Shown here: positions 13,804 through 23,114 of the stretch, in pieces | Position numbering within the stretch: the first letter of the stretch is position 1 | Layout of the letters: every line of letters starts with the position of its first letter | Assembly (NCBI GenBank): GCA_902546085.1 | Contig: CACCIO010000001.1 | Span: 1 to 64,000, forward strand | Length of the DNA: 64,000 bases | Direction of reading: 5' to 3' | From: an uncultured Pelagibacteraceae bacterium | GTDB lineage: Bacteria; Pseudomonadota; Alphaproteobacteria; Pelagibacterales; Pelagibacteraceae | Translations under genes and position numbers: made by a program | The notes under the pieces: model-generated | Databases searched by the model: none | What the model was told of the DNA's origin: nothing | The model's input: only the letters and a program-made list of their open reading frames with translations

Positions 13804-14928
13804 ATGTTTCAACACGATAGATTAAATAATGAGATAACATTTTTTCAAAAAATTAAAAATTTAGACTATATATTATTAATTTCTGTAATCCTTCTTTCTG
13901 TAATAAGTGTTTTTGTTATGTATTCTACAGATGGTGGCGATATACTTTTTCATACTAAAAATCATTTTGTAAAATTGATAGTTTTTTTTCCACTAATGAT
14001 TTTTGTAGCTTTATTTAACATAAAATTTTGGCATAATTTTTCATATTTAATTTATTTCGTTGTTATTCTGTTATTAGTTTGGGTATCTTTTTTTGGTATT
14101 AAATCTTCAGGTTCACAAAGATGGATGGATGTATATTTTTTTGTACTTCAGCCTTCTGAATTAATGAAAATAGCAATTATAATGTGTCTAGCAAAATATT
14201 ATCACAGATTAAAAATAGAAAATGTTAATTCATTCACTAGTATAACAATTGTATTGTCGATTATATTTATTCCAACTATTTTTGTAATTTCTCAACCCGA
14301 TCTTGGTACGTCAATACTAATTGCTTTAAGCGGATTGATTATACTGTGGTTAGGAGGTGTAAAAATTAAATATTTTATATATTCTTTTATTACTTTCTTA
14401 ATTTCTCTGCCATTTATAATTTCTTTTTTAAAACCCTATCAAAAACTAAGAATACTTACTTTTTTAGACCCAGATAGAGATCCATTGGGTGCAGGATATC
14501 AAATTATACAATCAAAAATAGCTATTGGTTCAGGTGGCCTTGATGGAAAAGGTTTTTTAAAGGGGACACAGAGTTATTTAGATTTTTTACCCGAAAAACA
14601 TACAGATTTTATATTTACGTTATTCTCAGAAGAGTTTGGTTTTATAGGTTCAGTTGGACTTTTAATATTATACGCAATAATAATTTTTAGAATTATAAGA
14701 ATAGGATCTATTTCTAGAAGTAATTTTGCCAAACTTTTCTGTTTTGGTTTTGCTTTTGCTATTTTTATTTATATTGTTGTAAATCTATCTATGGTTTTAG
14801 GTTTGTTACCTATAGTTGGCTCACCTTTACCAATAATGTCATATGGTGGATCTTCTATGTTAGCTACAATGATTGGTTTTGGGATAGTATTGAGTGCAAA
14901 AATTAATCATAAACAAATGATTGCTTAA
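13804..14928 (+). CDS. rodA: Rod shape-determining SEDS glycosyltransferase RodA
   Basis: SEDS family: QPSELMKIAIIM, QPDLGTSILIA, PEKHTDFIFTLFSEEFGFIGS. Confidence 0.95.
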   Translation: MFQHDRLNNEITFFQKIKNLDYILLISVILLSVISVFVMYSTDGGDILFHTKNHFVKLIVFFPLMIFVALFNIKFWHNFSYLIYFVVILLLVWVSFFGIKSSGSQRWMDVYFFVLQPSELMKIAIIMCLAKYYHRLKIENVNSFTSITIVLSIIFIPTIFVISQPDLGTSILIALSGLIILWLGGVKIKYFIYSFITFLISLPFIISFLKPYQKLRILTFLDPDRDPLGAGYQIIQSKIAIGSGGLDGKGFLKGTQSYLDFLPEKHTDFIFTLFSEEFGFIGSVGLLILYAIIIFRIIRIGSISRSNFAKLFCFGFAFAIFIYIVVNLSMVLGLLPIVGSPLPIMSYGGSSMLATMIGFGIVLSAKINHKQMIA

Positions 14929-14991
14929 CATAATTTAAACTTGCATAATTTGTCACTCTGTAAATTTAATTTTTAATTGTATAAGAGCTTT

Positions 14992-16233
14992 ATGAAAAGG
15001 AATCTTAAAGTAGGTATAGTTGGAGCAGGTATTCAGGGTGTATCGAATGCTCTATTTCTTCAAAAAAAAGGTTTTAATGTAACTATTTTTGATAGAGATA
15101 ATCCAGGAAGCCAAGCTGCCTCTTATGGAAATGCAGGACATTTTTCTCCATATGCATCTCTTTCTTTAAATAGAACCGATGTTCTCGCAGATGTTCCTGC
15201 CATGCTACTAAGTTCTTCGGGTCCACTTGCTTTAAAATGGAATTATGTACATAAAATGATTCCTTGGTTTATAAAATTTATAATGAACACAACTAAATCT
15301 AAGATGATGCATACTGCTAAAAATATGCATCAAATTTTAGATTTGGCTTTACCAGCTTATGATGAATTGTTTGAAGAGGTAGACTTGGAAGGTTTAGTCG
15401 AAAATAAAGGAATTCTTTATATATGGAATGACAAAGATTTAAAAAGTAGAGAATTAGAAATTAGAGTTAGAGAAGAATTGGGTGTTGAACAACAGTTGGT
15501 TACAAAAGAGGAAATACATGATCTTGAACCACACATTAAACCATTTTATCACGCAGGGGTATTTTATCCTTATGCAAGACATGCAAGAAATCCTAAAAGA
15601 ATTCTTTTAAAATTATTCGATTTATTTTTACAAAAGGGTGGAGAATTTAATAAAGTAAACATAAAAGATATTAATTTTGAAGATGATAAACCAGTCTTTA
15701 AAACTGAAACTCAAAGTTTCGTTTTTGATAAGGCGGTAATAGCATGTGGCGCTTTTTCAAAAAAATTAACAGATAATCTTGGTGAAAAAATACCTTTAGA
15801 TACAGAACGTGGGTATCATGTCCATTTCAAAAATTGTGATCATTTATTAAGTAGGCCAGTAATATTTTCTAATCGCGGATTTGGGATCACACCGATGGAA
15901 CAGGGTTTAAGAGTTGTTGGAACGGTTGAATTTGGTGGATTAGAGAATCCATTATCTAAATCAAGAATAAAGAACTTGATAAATAATGCAAAATATATGC
16001 TTGGAGATTTGCCCGAACATGAAGATGAGTGGCTAGGATTTAGACCGACTTTACCAGATTTTTTACCAGTTATGGGACCATCAAAAAATCACAAAAATAT
16101 TTTTTATTGTTTTGGACATCATCATTTAGGATGGACTTTAGGGCCAATTTCTGGAAAGATTGTTTCAGGAATGATAGCGAACGAAAATACAAATTTAGAT
16201 TTAAAACCATATAGCTCGCTTAGATTTAGTTAA
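14992..16233 (+). CDS. FAD-dependent amino-acid oxidoreductase (DadA-like)
   Basis: VGIVGAGIQGVSNALFLQKKGFNVTIFDRDNPG dinucleotide fold; DAO C-terminus GHHHLGWTLGPISGKIVSGMI. Confidence 0.85.
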   Translation: MKRNLKVGIVGAGIQGVSNALFLQKKGFNVTIFDRDNPGSQAASYGNAGHFSPYASLSLNRTDVLADVPAMLLSSSGPLALKWNYVHKMIPWFIKFIMNTTKSKMMHTAKNMHQILDLALPAYDELFEEVDLEGLVENKGILYIWNDKDLKSRELEIRVREELGVEQQLVTKEEIHDLEPHIKPFYHAGVFYPYARHARNPKRILLKLFDLFLQKGGEFNKVNIKDINFEDDKPVFKTETQSFVFDKAVIACGAFSKKLTDNLGEKIPLDTERGYHVHFKNCDHLLSRPVIFSNRGFGITPMEQGLRVVGTVEFGGLENPLSKSRIKNLINNAKYMLGDLPEHEDEWLGFRPTLPDFLPVMGPSKNHKNIFYCFGHHHLGWTLGPISGKIVSGMIANENTNLDLKPYSSLRFS

Positions 16234-17136
16234 GTGACAAAAGACAATAATTTTTTAGCCTATTTATATCTATTTTTAACAGTAACTTTCTGGGCAGGAA
16301 ACTTTGTGGTGGGTAAACTTGCGAGTTTTTATGAAGTTCCACCTTTTTCATTAAACTTTTATAGATGGCTTTTTGCCTGGATAATTTTAGCACCTTTTAC
16401 AATTCCAGAAATATTAGAGAAAAGGAGTTATATTATAAAAAACTACAAGCTATTCATAATATTAGGAGTTACAAGTATTACAGTATTTAATTCTATTGTT
16501 TATTATTCTTTAAATTTTACTCAAGTTATTAGTGGAGTATTAATGATATCAACTATACCAGTGATGATCATGTTATTTTCATCAATTTTGAAAATTGAAA
16601 AGACAAATAGTTTTCAGATTATAGGAGTAATTTTTTCTTTTGCTGGTGTGATTATGATTATAACAAAAGCAAATTTGGAAATATTAAAAAATTTAGATTT
16701 TAACAAAGGTGATATAACTATGGTAATTGCAATGTTTTCTTGGGCATTATATTCTACGTTGTTAAAAGGTAAAAAATACGAATTATCTCAAATATCGTTA
16801 CTCCAAGTTGTAATTACCTTTGGACTTATATTTTTAATACCAATTTATTTTATTGAATTCCAAATAGGTTTTAGAATTGATTTAGAATTACCTTTTATTT
16901 TAATTTTATCTTATGTTGTCTTGTTTCCAGGTCTAGCATCTTTTCTTTTATGGATAAAAGGAATATCAATGATAGGCGCTAATAGATCTGGTGTTTTTTT
17001 ACACTTAATGCCAATTTTGAGCGCAATAATGGCAATGGTTTTTTTTAGTGAAAAATTTATGTTTTATCATATTTTAGGTGCTTGTTTTATTATCACTGGC
17101 ATATTGTTATCAAATAAGAAAGTAAAAAATGCTTAG
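16234..17136 (+). CDS. EamA/DMT family transporter
   Basis: 10-TM duplicated EamA architecture, FWAGNFVVGKLA start. Confidence 0.85.
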   Translation: MTKDNNFLAYLYLFLTVTFWAGNFVVGKLASFYEVPPFSLNFYRWLFAWIILAPFTIPEILEKRSYIIKNYKLFIILGVTSITVFNSIVYYSLNFTQVISGVLMISTIPVMIMLFSSILKIEKTNSFQIIGVIFSFAGVIMIITKANLEILKNLDFNKGDITMVIAMFSWALYSTLLKGKKYELSQISLLQVVITFGLIFLIPIYFIEFQIGFRIDLELPFILILSYVVLFPGLASFLLWIKGISMIGANRSGVFLHLMPILSAIMAMVFFSEKFMFYHILGACFIITGILLSNKKVKNA

Positions 17137-18079
17137 AGTTGCAATTTTAGACGATTATCAAAATGTTGCACAGCAATTTGTAGATTTAGAAAAACTATCT
17201 GGAAAATATGAATTCAAGATATTTAGTGAACCTTTTTCAGATGAAGCTGACGCAATTGAAAAATTAGCAGATTTTCAAGCTTTATTAATAATGAGAGAGA
17301 GAACCCCTATTACAAAAAATTTAATTGACAATTTAAATGACTTAAAATTTATAATTACAAGTGGATTAAGAAATAAATCTATTGATCTAGAGGCTGCAAA
17401 AAAAAGAAAAGTGATAGTATGTGGAACAGACATAAATTTAAATCCTACACCTGAATTAACTTGGGCTTTAATTCTTGGTTTAGCAAGGAATTTCAAAGAA
17501 GAGTTTGACAACATGTATCAGGGATATTGGCAAACGACCATTGGTGTAGAGTTAAAAGGAAAAATTTTAGGTTTAATTGGTCTAGGCAGGGTGGGTACAG
17601 AAGTTGCTAAAATTGGAAAAGCTTTTGGAATGCAAGTGATGGCATGGAGCGAAAATTTAAGCTTAGATAAATGTAAAGAACTAGATGTACTTCCTTGTTC
17701 TAAAGAGGATTTAATTACAAATTCTGATGTGCTCTCAATTCATGTTCAAGGAGGCCAAAGATATAAAGATTGTATTACTATAAAAGAATTAGATAAAATG
17801 AAAAAAACAGCGTTTCTAATAAATACTTCCAGAGGACCAATTGTTAATGAAGATGATTTAATAATTGCTTTATCTACTAACGTGATTGCAGGAGCTGGGA
17901 TTGATGTCTATGATAAAGAACCTTTACCTGAAAATAATAAACTAAGATTTTTACCTAATGCACTTCTTACTCCACACATAGGTTATGTGACAGCAGAAAA
18001 TTATAATATTTTTTATAATCAAATGATTGAAGGATTAGAGGCTTGTGTTGATGGAAAGCCAGTCCGTGTTTTAGAGTAG
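17129..18079 (+). CDS. D-2-hydroxyacid dehydrogenase family protein
   Basis: GKILGLIGLGRVGTEVAKIGKAFGMQVMAW, FLINTSRGPIVNEDDL, DVYDKEPLP, TPHIGYVT. Confidence 0.9.
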   Translation: MLRVAILDDYQNVAQQFVDLEKLSGKYEFKIFSEPFSDEADAIEKLADFQALLIMRERTPITKNLIDNLNDLKFIITSGLRNKSIDLEAAKKRKVIVCGTDINLNPTPELTWALILGLARNFKEEFDNMYQGYWQTTIGVELKGKILGLIGLGRVGTEVAKIGKAFGMQVMAWSENLSLDKCKELDVLPCSKEDLITNSDVLSIHVQGGQRYKDCITIKELDKMKKTAFLINTSRGPIVNEDDLIIALSTNVIAGAGIDVYDKEPLPENNKLRFLPNALLTPHIGYVTAENYNIFYNQMIEGLEACVDGKPVRVLE

Positions 18080-18981
18080 TGATGAATTTACCAGTGGTTA
18101 ATCATGAGGATTATTTTGCCAAAATTGGAGATGATCATAAATTTCCTATAAACAAGTTTGGAGAATTGGCTAATTATTTGATTCAAAATAAAATCGTTAA
18201 AAAGTTTCATAAACCATATGCTTGTTCCTTTGAAACATTGAGTTACGCACATTCAAAAGATTATATTTCTAACATCACAAATAAAACATTAAGCAAAGAG
18301 GAAATAAAAAAAATTGGATTTCCACTTGTTGATAGTGTTGTTCAGAGATCATTAGTAGCTACTGGTGGTACTGTTTTAGCCTCTAAACTTGCAATTAAAT
18401 ATGGAATATCATGTAATACTGCTGGAGGCAGTCATCACGCAAACTACAAAGGTGGAGCTGGATACTGCGTTTTTAATGATGTAGCTGTTGCTGCTCATTA
18501 TTTACTAAATCGAGGCTTAGCCAACAAAATATTAATTGTTGATTTAGATGTTCATCAAGGAAATGGAAATTCAGAAATTTTTAAAGAAAATAAAAGTGTT
18601 TTTACTTTCAGTATGCACTCTAAAACTAATTATCCAGCTAAAAAATCTAAAAGTGATTTAGATGTAGAGCTAGAAGATAATTTAGAGGATGATGCTTACA
18701 TTAAGACACTTAAACATTATTTAAATGAGTTAAATCAAGAAAATTTTGATTTTGTTTTCTATATAGCTGGAGTAGATATTCATTTTAACGACAGATTAGG
18801 TAAACTAAAAATATCTGATGAAGGAATTAAATCTAGAGACGAGCTTGTTATTGAAAATTTTTTTTATAAAAGAATACCTTTTTGTGGTGTTTTAGGTGGT
18901 GGTTATAATAAAGATTTCAATAAATTAGTTGAATTACATTCAATCTTACACAAATCCTGTGCTAAATATATAGGACTATGA
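18079..18981 (+). CDS. Histone-deacetylase-family (class II-like) amidohydrolase
   Basis: GGSHHANYKGGAGYCVFNDVAVAA and VDLDVHQGNGNSEIF zinc-site motifs. Confidence 0.9.
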   Translation: MMNLPVVNHEDYFAKIGDDHKFPINKFGELANYLIQNKIVKKFHKPYACSFETLSYAHSKDYISNITNKTLSKEEIKKIGFPLVDSVVQRSLVATGGTVLASKLAIKYGISCNTAGGSHHANYKGGAGYCVFNDVAVAAHYLLNRGLANKILIVDLDVHQGNGNSEIFKENKSVFTFSMHSKTNYPAKKSKSDLDVELEDNLEDDAYIKTLKHYLNELNQENFDFVFYIAGVDIHFNDRLGKLKISDEGIKSRDELVIENFFYKRIPFCGVLGGGYNKDFNKLVELHSILHKSCAKYIGL

Positions 18982-19352
18982 CAAAAAAAATAAATCCAAA
19001 TTTAACTGCAGAACAAAAATTAATCTTGTTTGAGGAAGGAACAGAGCGTGCAGGTTCAAGTGAACTTAACCATGAAAAGAGAGAAGGGAGTTTTCATTGT
19101 GCAAATTGTGGAGAAAAATTATTTGACTCAAAAACAAAATATGAGAGTGGATCAGGCTGGCCTTCATTTTATGAGTCTTTACCAAATGTATTTGAAACTA
19201 AAACAGATCATCATATAGGTTATGCAAGAACCGAGTATCATTGTAAAAAATGTGGAGGACACCATGGTCATATATTTGATGATGGACCCGAACCTACAGG
19301 AAAAAGATTTTGTAATAATGGTGTTTGTTTAGTTTTTAAACCAAAAGAGTAG
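18978..19352 (+). CDS. msrB: Peptide-methionine (R)-S-oxide reductase
   Basis: CANCGEKLF, GSGWPSFYE, CKKCGGHHGHIFDDGPEPTGKRFCNNGV. Confidence 0.96.
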   Translation: MTKKINPNLTAEQKLILFEEGTERAGSSELNHEKREGSFHCANCGEKLFDSKTKYESGSGWPSFYESLPNVFETKTDHHIGYARTEYHCKKCGGHHGHIFDDGPEPTGKRFCNNGVCLVFKPKE

Positions 19353-19362
19353 ATAATTTAAA

Positions 19363-19620
19363 TTAATTTTTTAAAAGATCTTGAAGTTTATTTTCTTTTT
19401 CTAGTGCTCTAACTTCATCGTAACCACCAATGTGTTGATCATCAAAAAAGATTTGTGGAATTGTTCTTTTACCATTTGCTTTTTTAATCATCTCATCAGC
19501 AGCACCTGCAACTTTTGAAATATCAATTTCATTATAAGGAGCGTTATTTCTAGTTAATAATCTTTTTGCAGCTTCACAATAATTACAAAAGGGACCTGTA
19601 TACATGGTAATTTTTTTCAT
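19363..19620 (-). CDS. grxC: Glutaredoxin 3-like
   Basis: TGPFCNYCEAAKRLL (CxxC), GKRTIPQIFFDDQHIGGYDE. Confidence 0.93.
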   Translation of the reverse strand: MKKITMYTGPFCNYCEAAKRLLTRNNAPYNEIDISKVAGAADEMIKKANGKRTIPQIFFDDQHIGGYDEVRALEKENKLQDLLKN

Positions 19621-19623
19621 AGA

Positions 19624-19920
19624 TTATAAATAATCACCTTTTTTAATTTTACTAGTAATTTCTTTTCTTGAGTACTCAAACTTTTTTCGATGTTTTATAC
19701 TTTTTTGGTTTACTCTTTTTCTCCACAATCTGAATGAGGATGGTTTTAAGGACCTTCTCATAATTTTAATTACATCAGATTCTTTCTTCCCAGTTTTTTT
19801 TTCAATTTCCTCAAAAGTTATCCTATCTGCCCAAGCTGCCCAAATGATCCAATCAGGATCGTCCATTTTGGGTTCTGGATTTTTGACTTTAGTAATTGGC
19901 CTGTGACCTTTTTTTTTCAT
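19624..19920 (-). CDS. TIGR03643/DUF2805 family protein
   Basis: PDWIIWAAWADRITFEEIEKKTGKKESDVIKIMRRSLKPSSFRLWRKRV, recognised as this small conserved family. Confidence 0.8.
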   Translation of the reverse strand: MKKKGHRPITKVKNPEPKMDDPDWIIWAAWADRITFEEIEKKTGKKESDVIKIMRRSLKPSSFRLWRKRVNQKSIKHRKKFEYSRKEITSKIKKGDYL

Positions 19921-19982
19921 AAATCCTTTATATTTGAAAAAAATATTTAATGCATTTTTTTTAGCATCTGATATTATCTATT

Positions 19983-20037
19983 AGATAGTCCTTCTTAGCC
20001 ATCTTTAGCTCCCGGTTTTTAAGGACTATCTTTTTTT
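19983..20037 (+). promoter_or_regulatory. Long-loop hairpin with T7 tail abutting the LysE-family start codon (candidate leader RNA or terminator)
   Basis: AGATAGTCCTT (19983-19993) pairs with AAGGACTATCT (20021-20031); TTTTTTT at 20031-20037; ATG at 20038. Confidence 0.55.
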
Positions 20038-20652
20038 ATGCTCCCCCTAGATTTTATTCTTTATTTACAAATTATAATATTTTTATTTATTACACCTGGA
20101 ACTCCTAGAGTTGTAATTATCTCTTATTCAATGAATTACGGTGTTGGAAAATGTGTATGGTCTGCTTTAGGAGATGTAACTGCAAATTTAATTCAGGCAA
20201 CTTTAGTTATTTTTGTCATTGGATCTTTTTTTTCAGAGAACTCAATGGCACTTAATGCGTTTAAATGGATCGGAATAGTTTATTTATTATATTTAGCTTA
20301 TGATATTTATAAATCTCGACCAAAAAGTATTACAAATGAAGAGGAAATAGAAAAAAGTAATTTATCTTTTTTTAGAGATGGTTTCTTAGTTGCTGGGACA
20401 AGTCCTAAAGCTTGGATGTTTTTTCCTTTTATATTTCCTCAATTTATCGAATTTAATTCAAATTTATTGGTACAATTTATAATATTAATTACAACTTACA
20501 TCGTTTTAGATTTCTTATCTTTGATTGGTTACGCAATGCTTGCACAGAAATTAATTAAGTGGATCACCGCAAATCCAAAAACAATAAATACAATTTCTGC
20601 GAGTGTTTTAGTAATAATTGCAGTAATAATTCTGATAACACAACAATATTAA
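20038..20652 (+). CDS. LysE/RhtB family amino-acid exporter
   Basis: LQIIIFLFITPGTPRVVIISYSMNYG, GTSPKAWMFF typical LysE motifs. Confidence 0.87.
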   Translation: MLPLDFILYLQIIIFLFITPGTPRVVIISYSMNYGVGKCVWSALGDVTANLIQATLVIFVIGSFFSENSMALNAFKWIGIVYLLYLAYDIYKSRPKSITNEEEIEKSNLSFFRDGFLVAGTSPKAWMFFPFIFPQFIEFNSNLLVQFIILITTYIVLDFLSLIGYAMLAQKLIKWITANPKTINTISASVLVIIAVIILITQQY

Positions 20653-20738
20653 TTAATTTTGGCTCTTATTGCCACTTGCATAAAATAAAAATTCTTTATT
20701 TAATCAACCTATAATTAATTAATTAAAGAGGAAATAAA

Positions 20739-21977
20739 ATGCGATTAAATAAGATAATTTTAAGTTTTGTTTCTGCATTAGTAATTTTATTTTCAACTTC
20801 TGTTGCATCATTTGCAAAAGTTGTTGGTGACAAAATTATTTTAGGTGCTGCTATTTCCCTAACTGGTAAATACTCATCGAATGGTGTTCATACTCAAAAT
20901 GGTTATAACATGGCCGTTGACAGAATTAACAACATGGGTGGTGTTAAAGTTGGTGGTAAAACTTACAAGTTTGACATTATTTATTATGATGATGAATCAA
21001 ACCCTAAGAGAGCTGCACAGCTAGCAGAAAGATTAATTTCACAAGATGGTGTTGAGTTTATGCTTGGCCCTTACAGTTCTGGTTTAACTAAAGCGATTGC
21101 ACCAGTCACTGAAAAATATGGTGTTCCAATGGTTGAAGCAAATGGTGCATCTAGATCTTTGTTTACAAAAGGTTACAAATATCTATTTGCTGTATTAGCT
21201 CCAGCTAATTTGTATCTTGATGTTGCTATCGATTTAGCAGTTGAAAAGAATAATGGAAAACCAGTGACAGTAGCAATGGCATTTGAACAAGATGCATTTT
21301 CTCAAGATGTTAGATTGGGAGTTTTAGATGCAATTAAAAGAACTGGCTCAAAAAAAGTAATTGATGATAAATTACCAAAAGAGTTAAATGATATGGCTGC
21401 AACATTAGTTAAAGTTAAACAAATGAAGCCAGATGTTCTTGTTGTATCAGGTCATACAAAAGGTGCACTTACTGCAATTAGGCAAATCGCTGAAATGAAG
21501 GTAGATGTTCCAATGTTAGCTATGACTCACTGTGATGCTGCCAAGTTATCAAAACAGCATGGCAAAAACTCACAGTACGCATTATGCGCTTCTCAATGGC
21601 ACAAAACATTAACATATAAAGATAATTTCTTTAAAGATGGAATGACTTATGCGGCTGACTTTGAGAAAGAGTTTGGATATGATCCACCTTATCAATCAGC
21701 AGAATCTTCTGCTGCATTGTTAGTATTTAAAGATGCTTTTGAGAGAGCAAATTCGTTTGATCAAAAGAAAGTAAGAGACGCTCTTGCAGCTACTAACATG
21801 CAAACATTCTATGGAAATATTAAATTTGCACCTGGTGGTCAAAATGTTGACAAACCTATGGTGCTTTTCCAAGTAATGTGTGATGACTCAGGAAAATGTG
21901 AGAACAAAGTTGTTGCGCCAACTAAATGGGCATCAGCTAAGTTAATACATCCTGTTCCTAAGTGGTCAGAAAGATAA
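20739..21977 (+). CDS. HAAT/branched-chain-type ABC substrate-binding protein (LivK-like)
   Basis: Signal peptide; IILGAAISLTGKYSSNGVHTQNGYNMAVDRINNMGG; followed by liv permeases and ATPases. Confidence 0.92.
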   Translation: MRLNKIILSFVSALVILFSTSVASFAKVVGDKIILGAAISLTGKYSSNGVHTQNGYNMAVDRINNMGGVKVGGKTYKFDIIYYDDESNPKRAAQLAERLISQDGVEFMLGPYSSGLTKAIAPVTEKYGVPMVEANGASRSLFTKGYKYLFAVLAPANLYLDVAIDLAVEKNNGKPVTVAMAFEQDAFSQDVRLGVLDAIKRTGSKKVIDDKLPKELNDMAATLVKVKQMKPDVLVVSGHTKGALTAIRQIAEMKVDVPMLAMTHCDAAKLSKQHGKNSQYALCASQWHKTLTYKDNFFKDGMTYAADFEKEFGYDPPYQSAESSAALLVFKDAFERANSFDQKKVRDALAATNMQTFYGNIKFAPGGQNVDKPMVLFQVMCDDSGKCENKVVAPTKWASAKLIHPVPKWSER

Positions 21978-21990
21978 AATAAAAAATATT

Positions 21991-22020
21991 AAAGCCCCCT
22001 AGTATTAGGGGGCTTTTTTT
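21991..22020 (+). terminator. Intrinsic terminator/attenuator between livK and livH
   Basis: AAAGCCCCCTA gtat TAGGGGGCTTT followed by a T run. Confidence 0.88.
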
Positions 22021-22041
22021 TATATAACCCAAATACTTTTT

Positions 22042-22935
22042 ATGGATTTCATGGTTTTCCAATATCCGATGATAACGGTCCAAGCATGCTTGGATGGAAT
22101 CCTTCTTGGAATTTTATTTGCATTGATCGCTTACGGGATGGCTCTTCAATGGGGAGTGATGAATATAATTAATATTGCACAAGGAGATCTTGTTATTCTG
22201 GGAGGATATATTGCTTATTTTATGTATCTTTATGGAATTCACCCGGCATGGGGTGTAATTGTTGCACCAGTAATAATGTATTTCCTTGGTGTTCTAATTT
22301 ACAAATTAGTTATTAATAAAGTAGTAGATAGAGACTTGTTTATCTCCATATTAGCAACTTTTGGAATAAGCATTCTATTCATGCAATTAATGAATTTTGC
22401 ATTTGGTGCAGACGTTGTCCTTGCAAACTCAGATTATGGAACAACGATGTTGTTTAACAATAATGTTGTGTTACCAAACTCAAAATTGTTTTCAGCTTTT
22501 ATAAGTATTTTATTCGCAATATGTCTAGTAATTTACATGAAAAAATCTAAGCTTGGACGTGCAATTAGAGCTACTGCACAAAATGCAAGAGCTGCTAAAA
22601 TTTTAGGTGTAGATACTGAAAAGGTTTATGCGGCAACTTTTGGTATAAATGCTGCTCTTTGTGGTGTTGCTGGAGCTTTAATTTCGATAACATTTACAAT
22701 TCACCCTTACATGGGATTACCATATACAATTCGATCATTTATGATCGTTATTGTTGCGGGCTTGGGAAACTTACCAGGAGTTGCAATGTCTGGTATGGGC
22801 CTCGGTGTATTTGAAGAATTTGCAGACTATATTCTAGGTACAGAATTTAGAATTGGCTCTGTATTTTTACTATTAGTATTAATTTTAGTTTACAGAAGAT
22901 TTAAACTTTCGAGAAAAAGAGAGTACCTAAAGTGA
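22042..22935 (+). CDS. Branched-chain-type ABC permease LivH-like
   Basis: MALQWGVMNIINIAQGDLVILGGYIAYF; RAIRATAQNARAAKILGVDTEKVYAATF. Confidence 0.92.
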   Translation: MDFMVFQYPMITVQACLDGILLGILFALIAYGMALQWGVMNIINIAQGDLVILGGYIAYFMYLYGIHPAWGVIVAPVIMYFLGVLIYKLVINKVVDRDLFISILATFGISILFMQLMNFAFGADVVLANSDYGTTMLFNNNVVLPNSKLFSAFISILFAICLVIYMKKSKLGRAIRATAQNARAAKILGVDTEKVYAATFGINAALCGVAGALISITFTIHPYMGLPYTIRSFMIVIVAGLGNLPGVAMSGMGLGVFEEFADYILGTEFRIGSVFLLLVLILVYRRFKLSRKREYLK

Positions 22936-23114
22936 AAAAAGTTGAAATTACAGATGATACTGGAAAATTAATTAAAGTTGATATCGAAAAATTTAAAAAA
23001 CATATAGATGAATATCATTTAAATGGATCTAGCGTACATGAAGAAAATGGACATTACTTCACAGTTGACCAAAAATTTAGAGATAAAATAAACAGCTTAT
23101 ATGAACAAGAATAA
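22932..23114 (+). CDS. Small conserved-looking protein of unknown function, 60 aa, between livH and livM
   Basis: Overlaps both neighbours (ATG/stop overlaps at 22932-22935 and 23101-23114), same strand. Confidence 0.7.
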   Translation: MKKVEITDDTGKLIKVDIEKFKKHIDEYHLNGSSVHEENGHYFTVDQKFRDKINSLYEQE

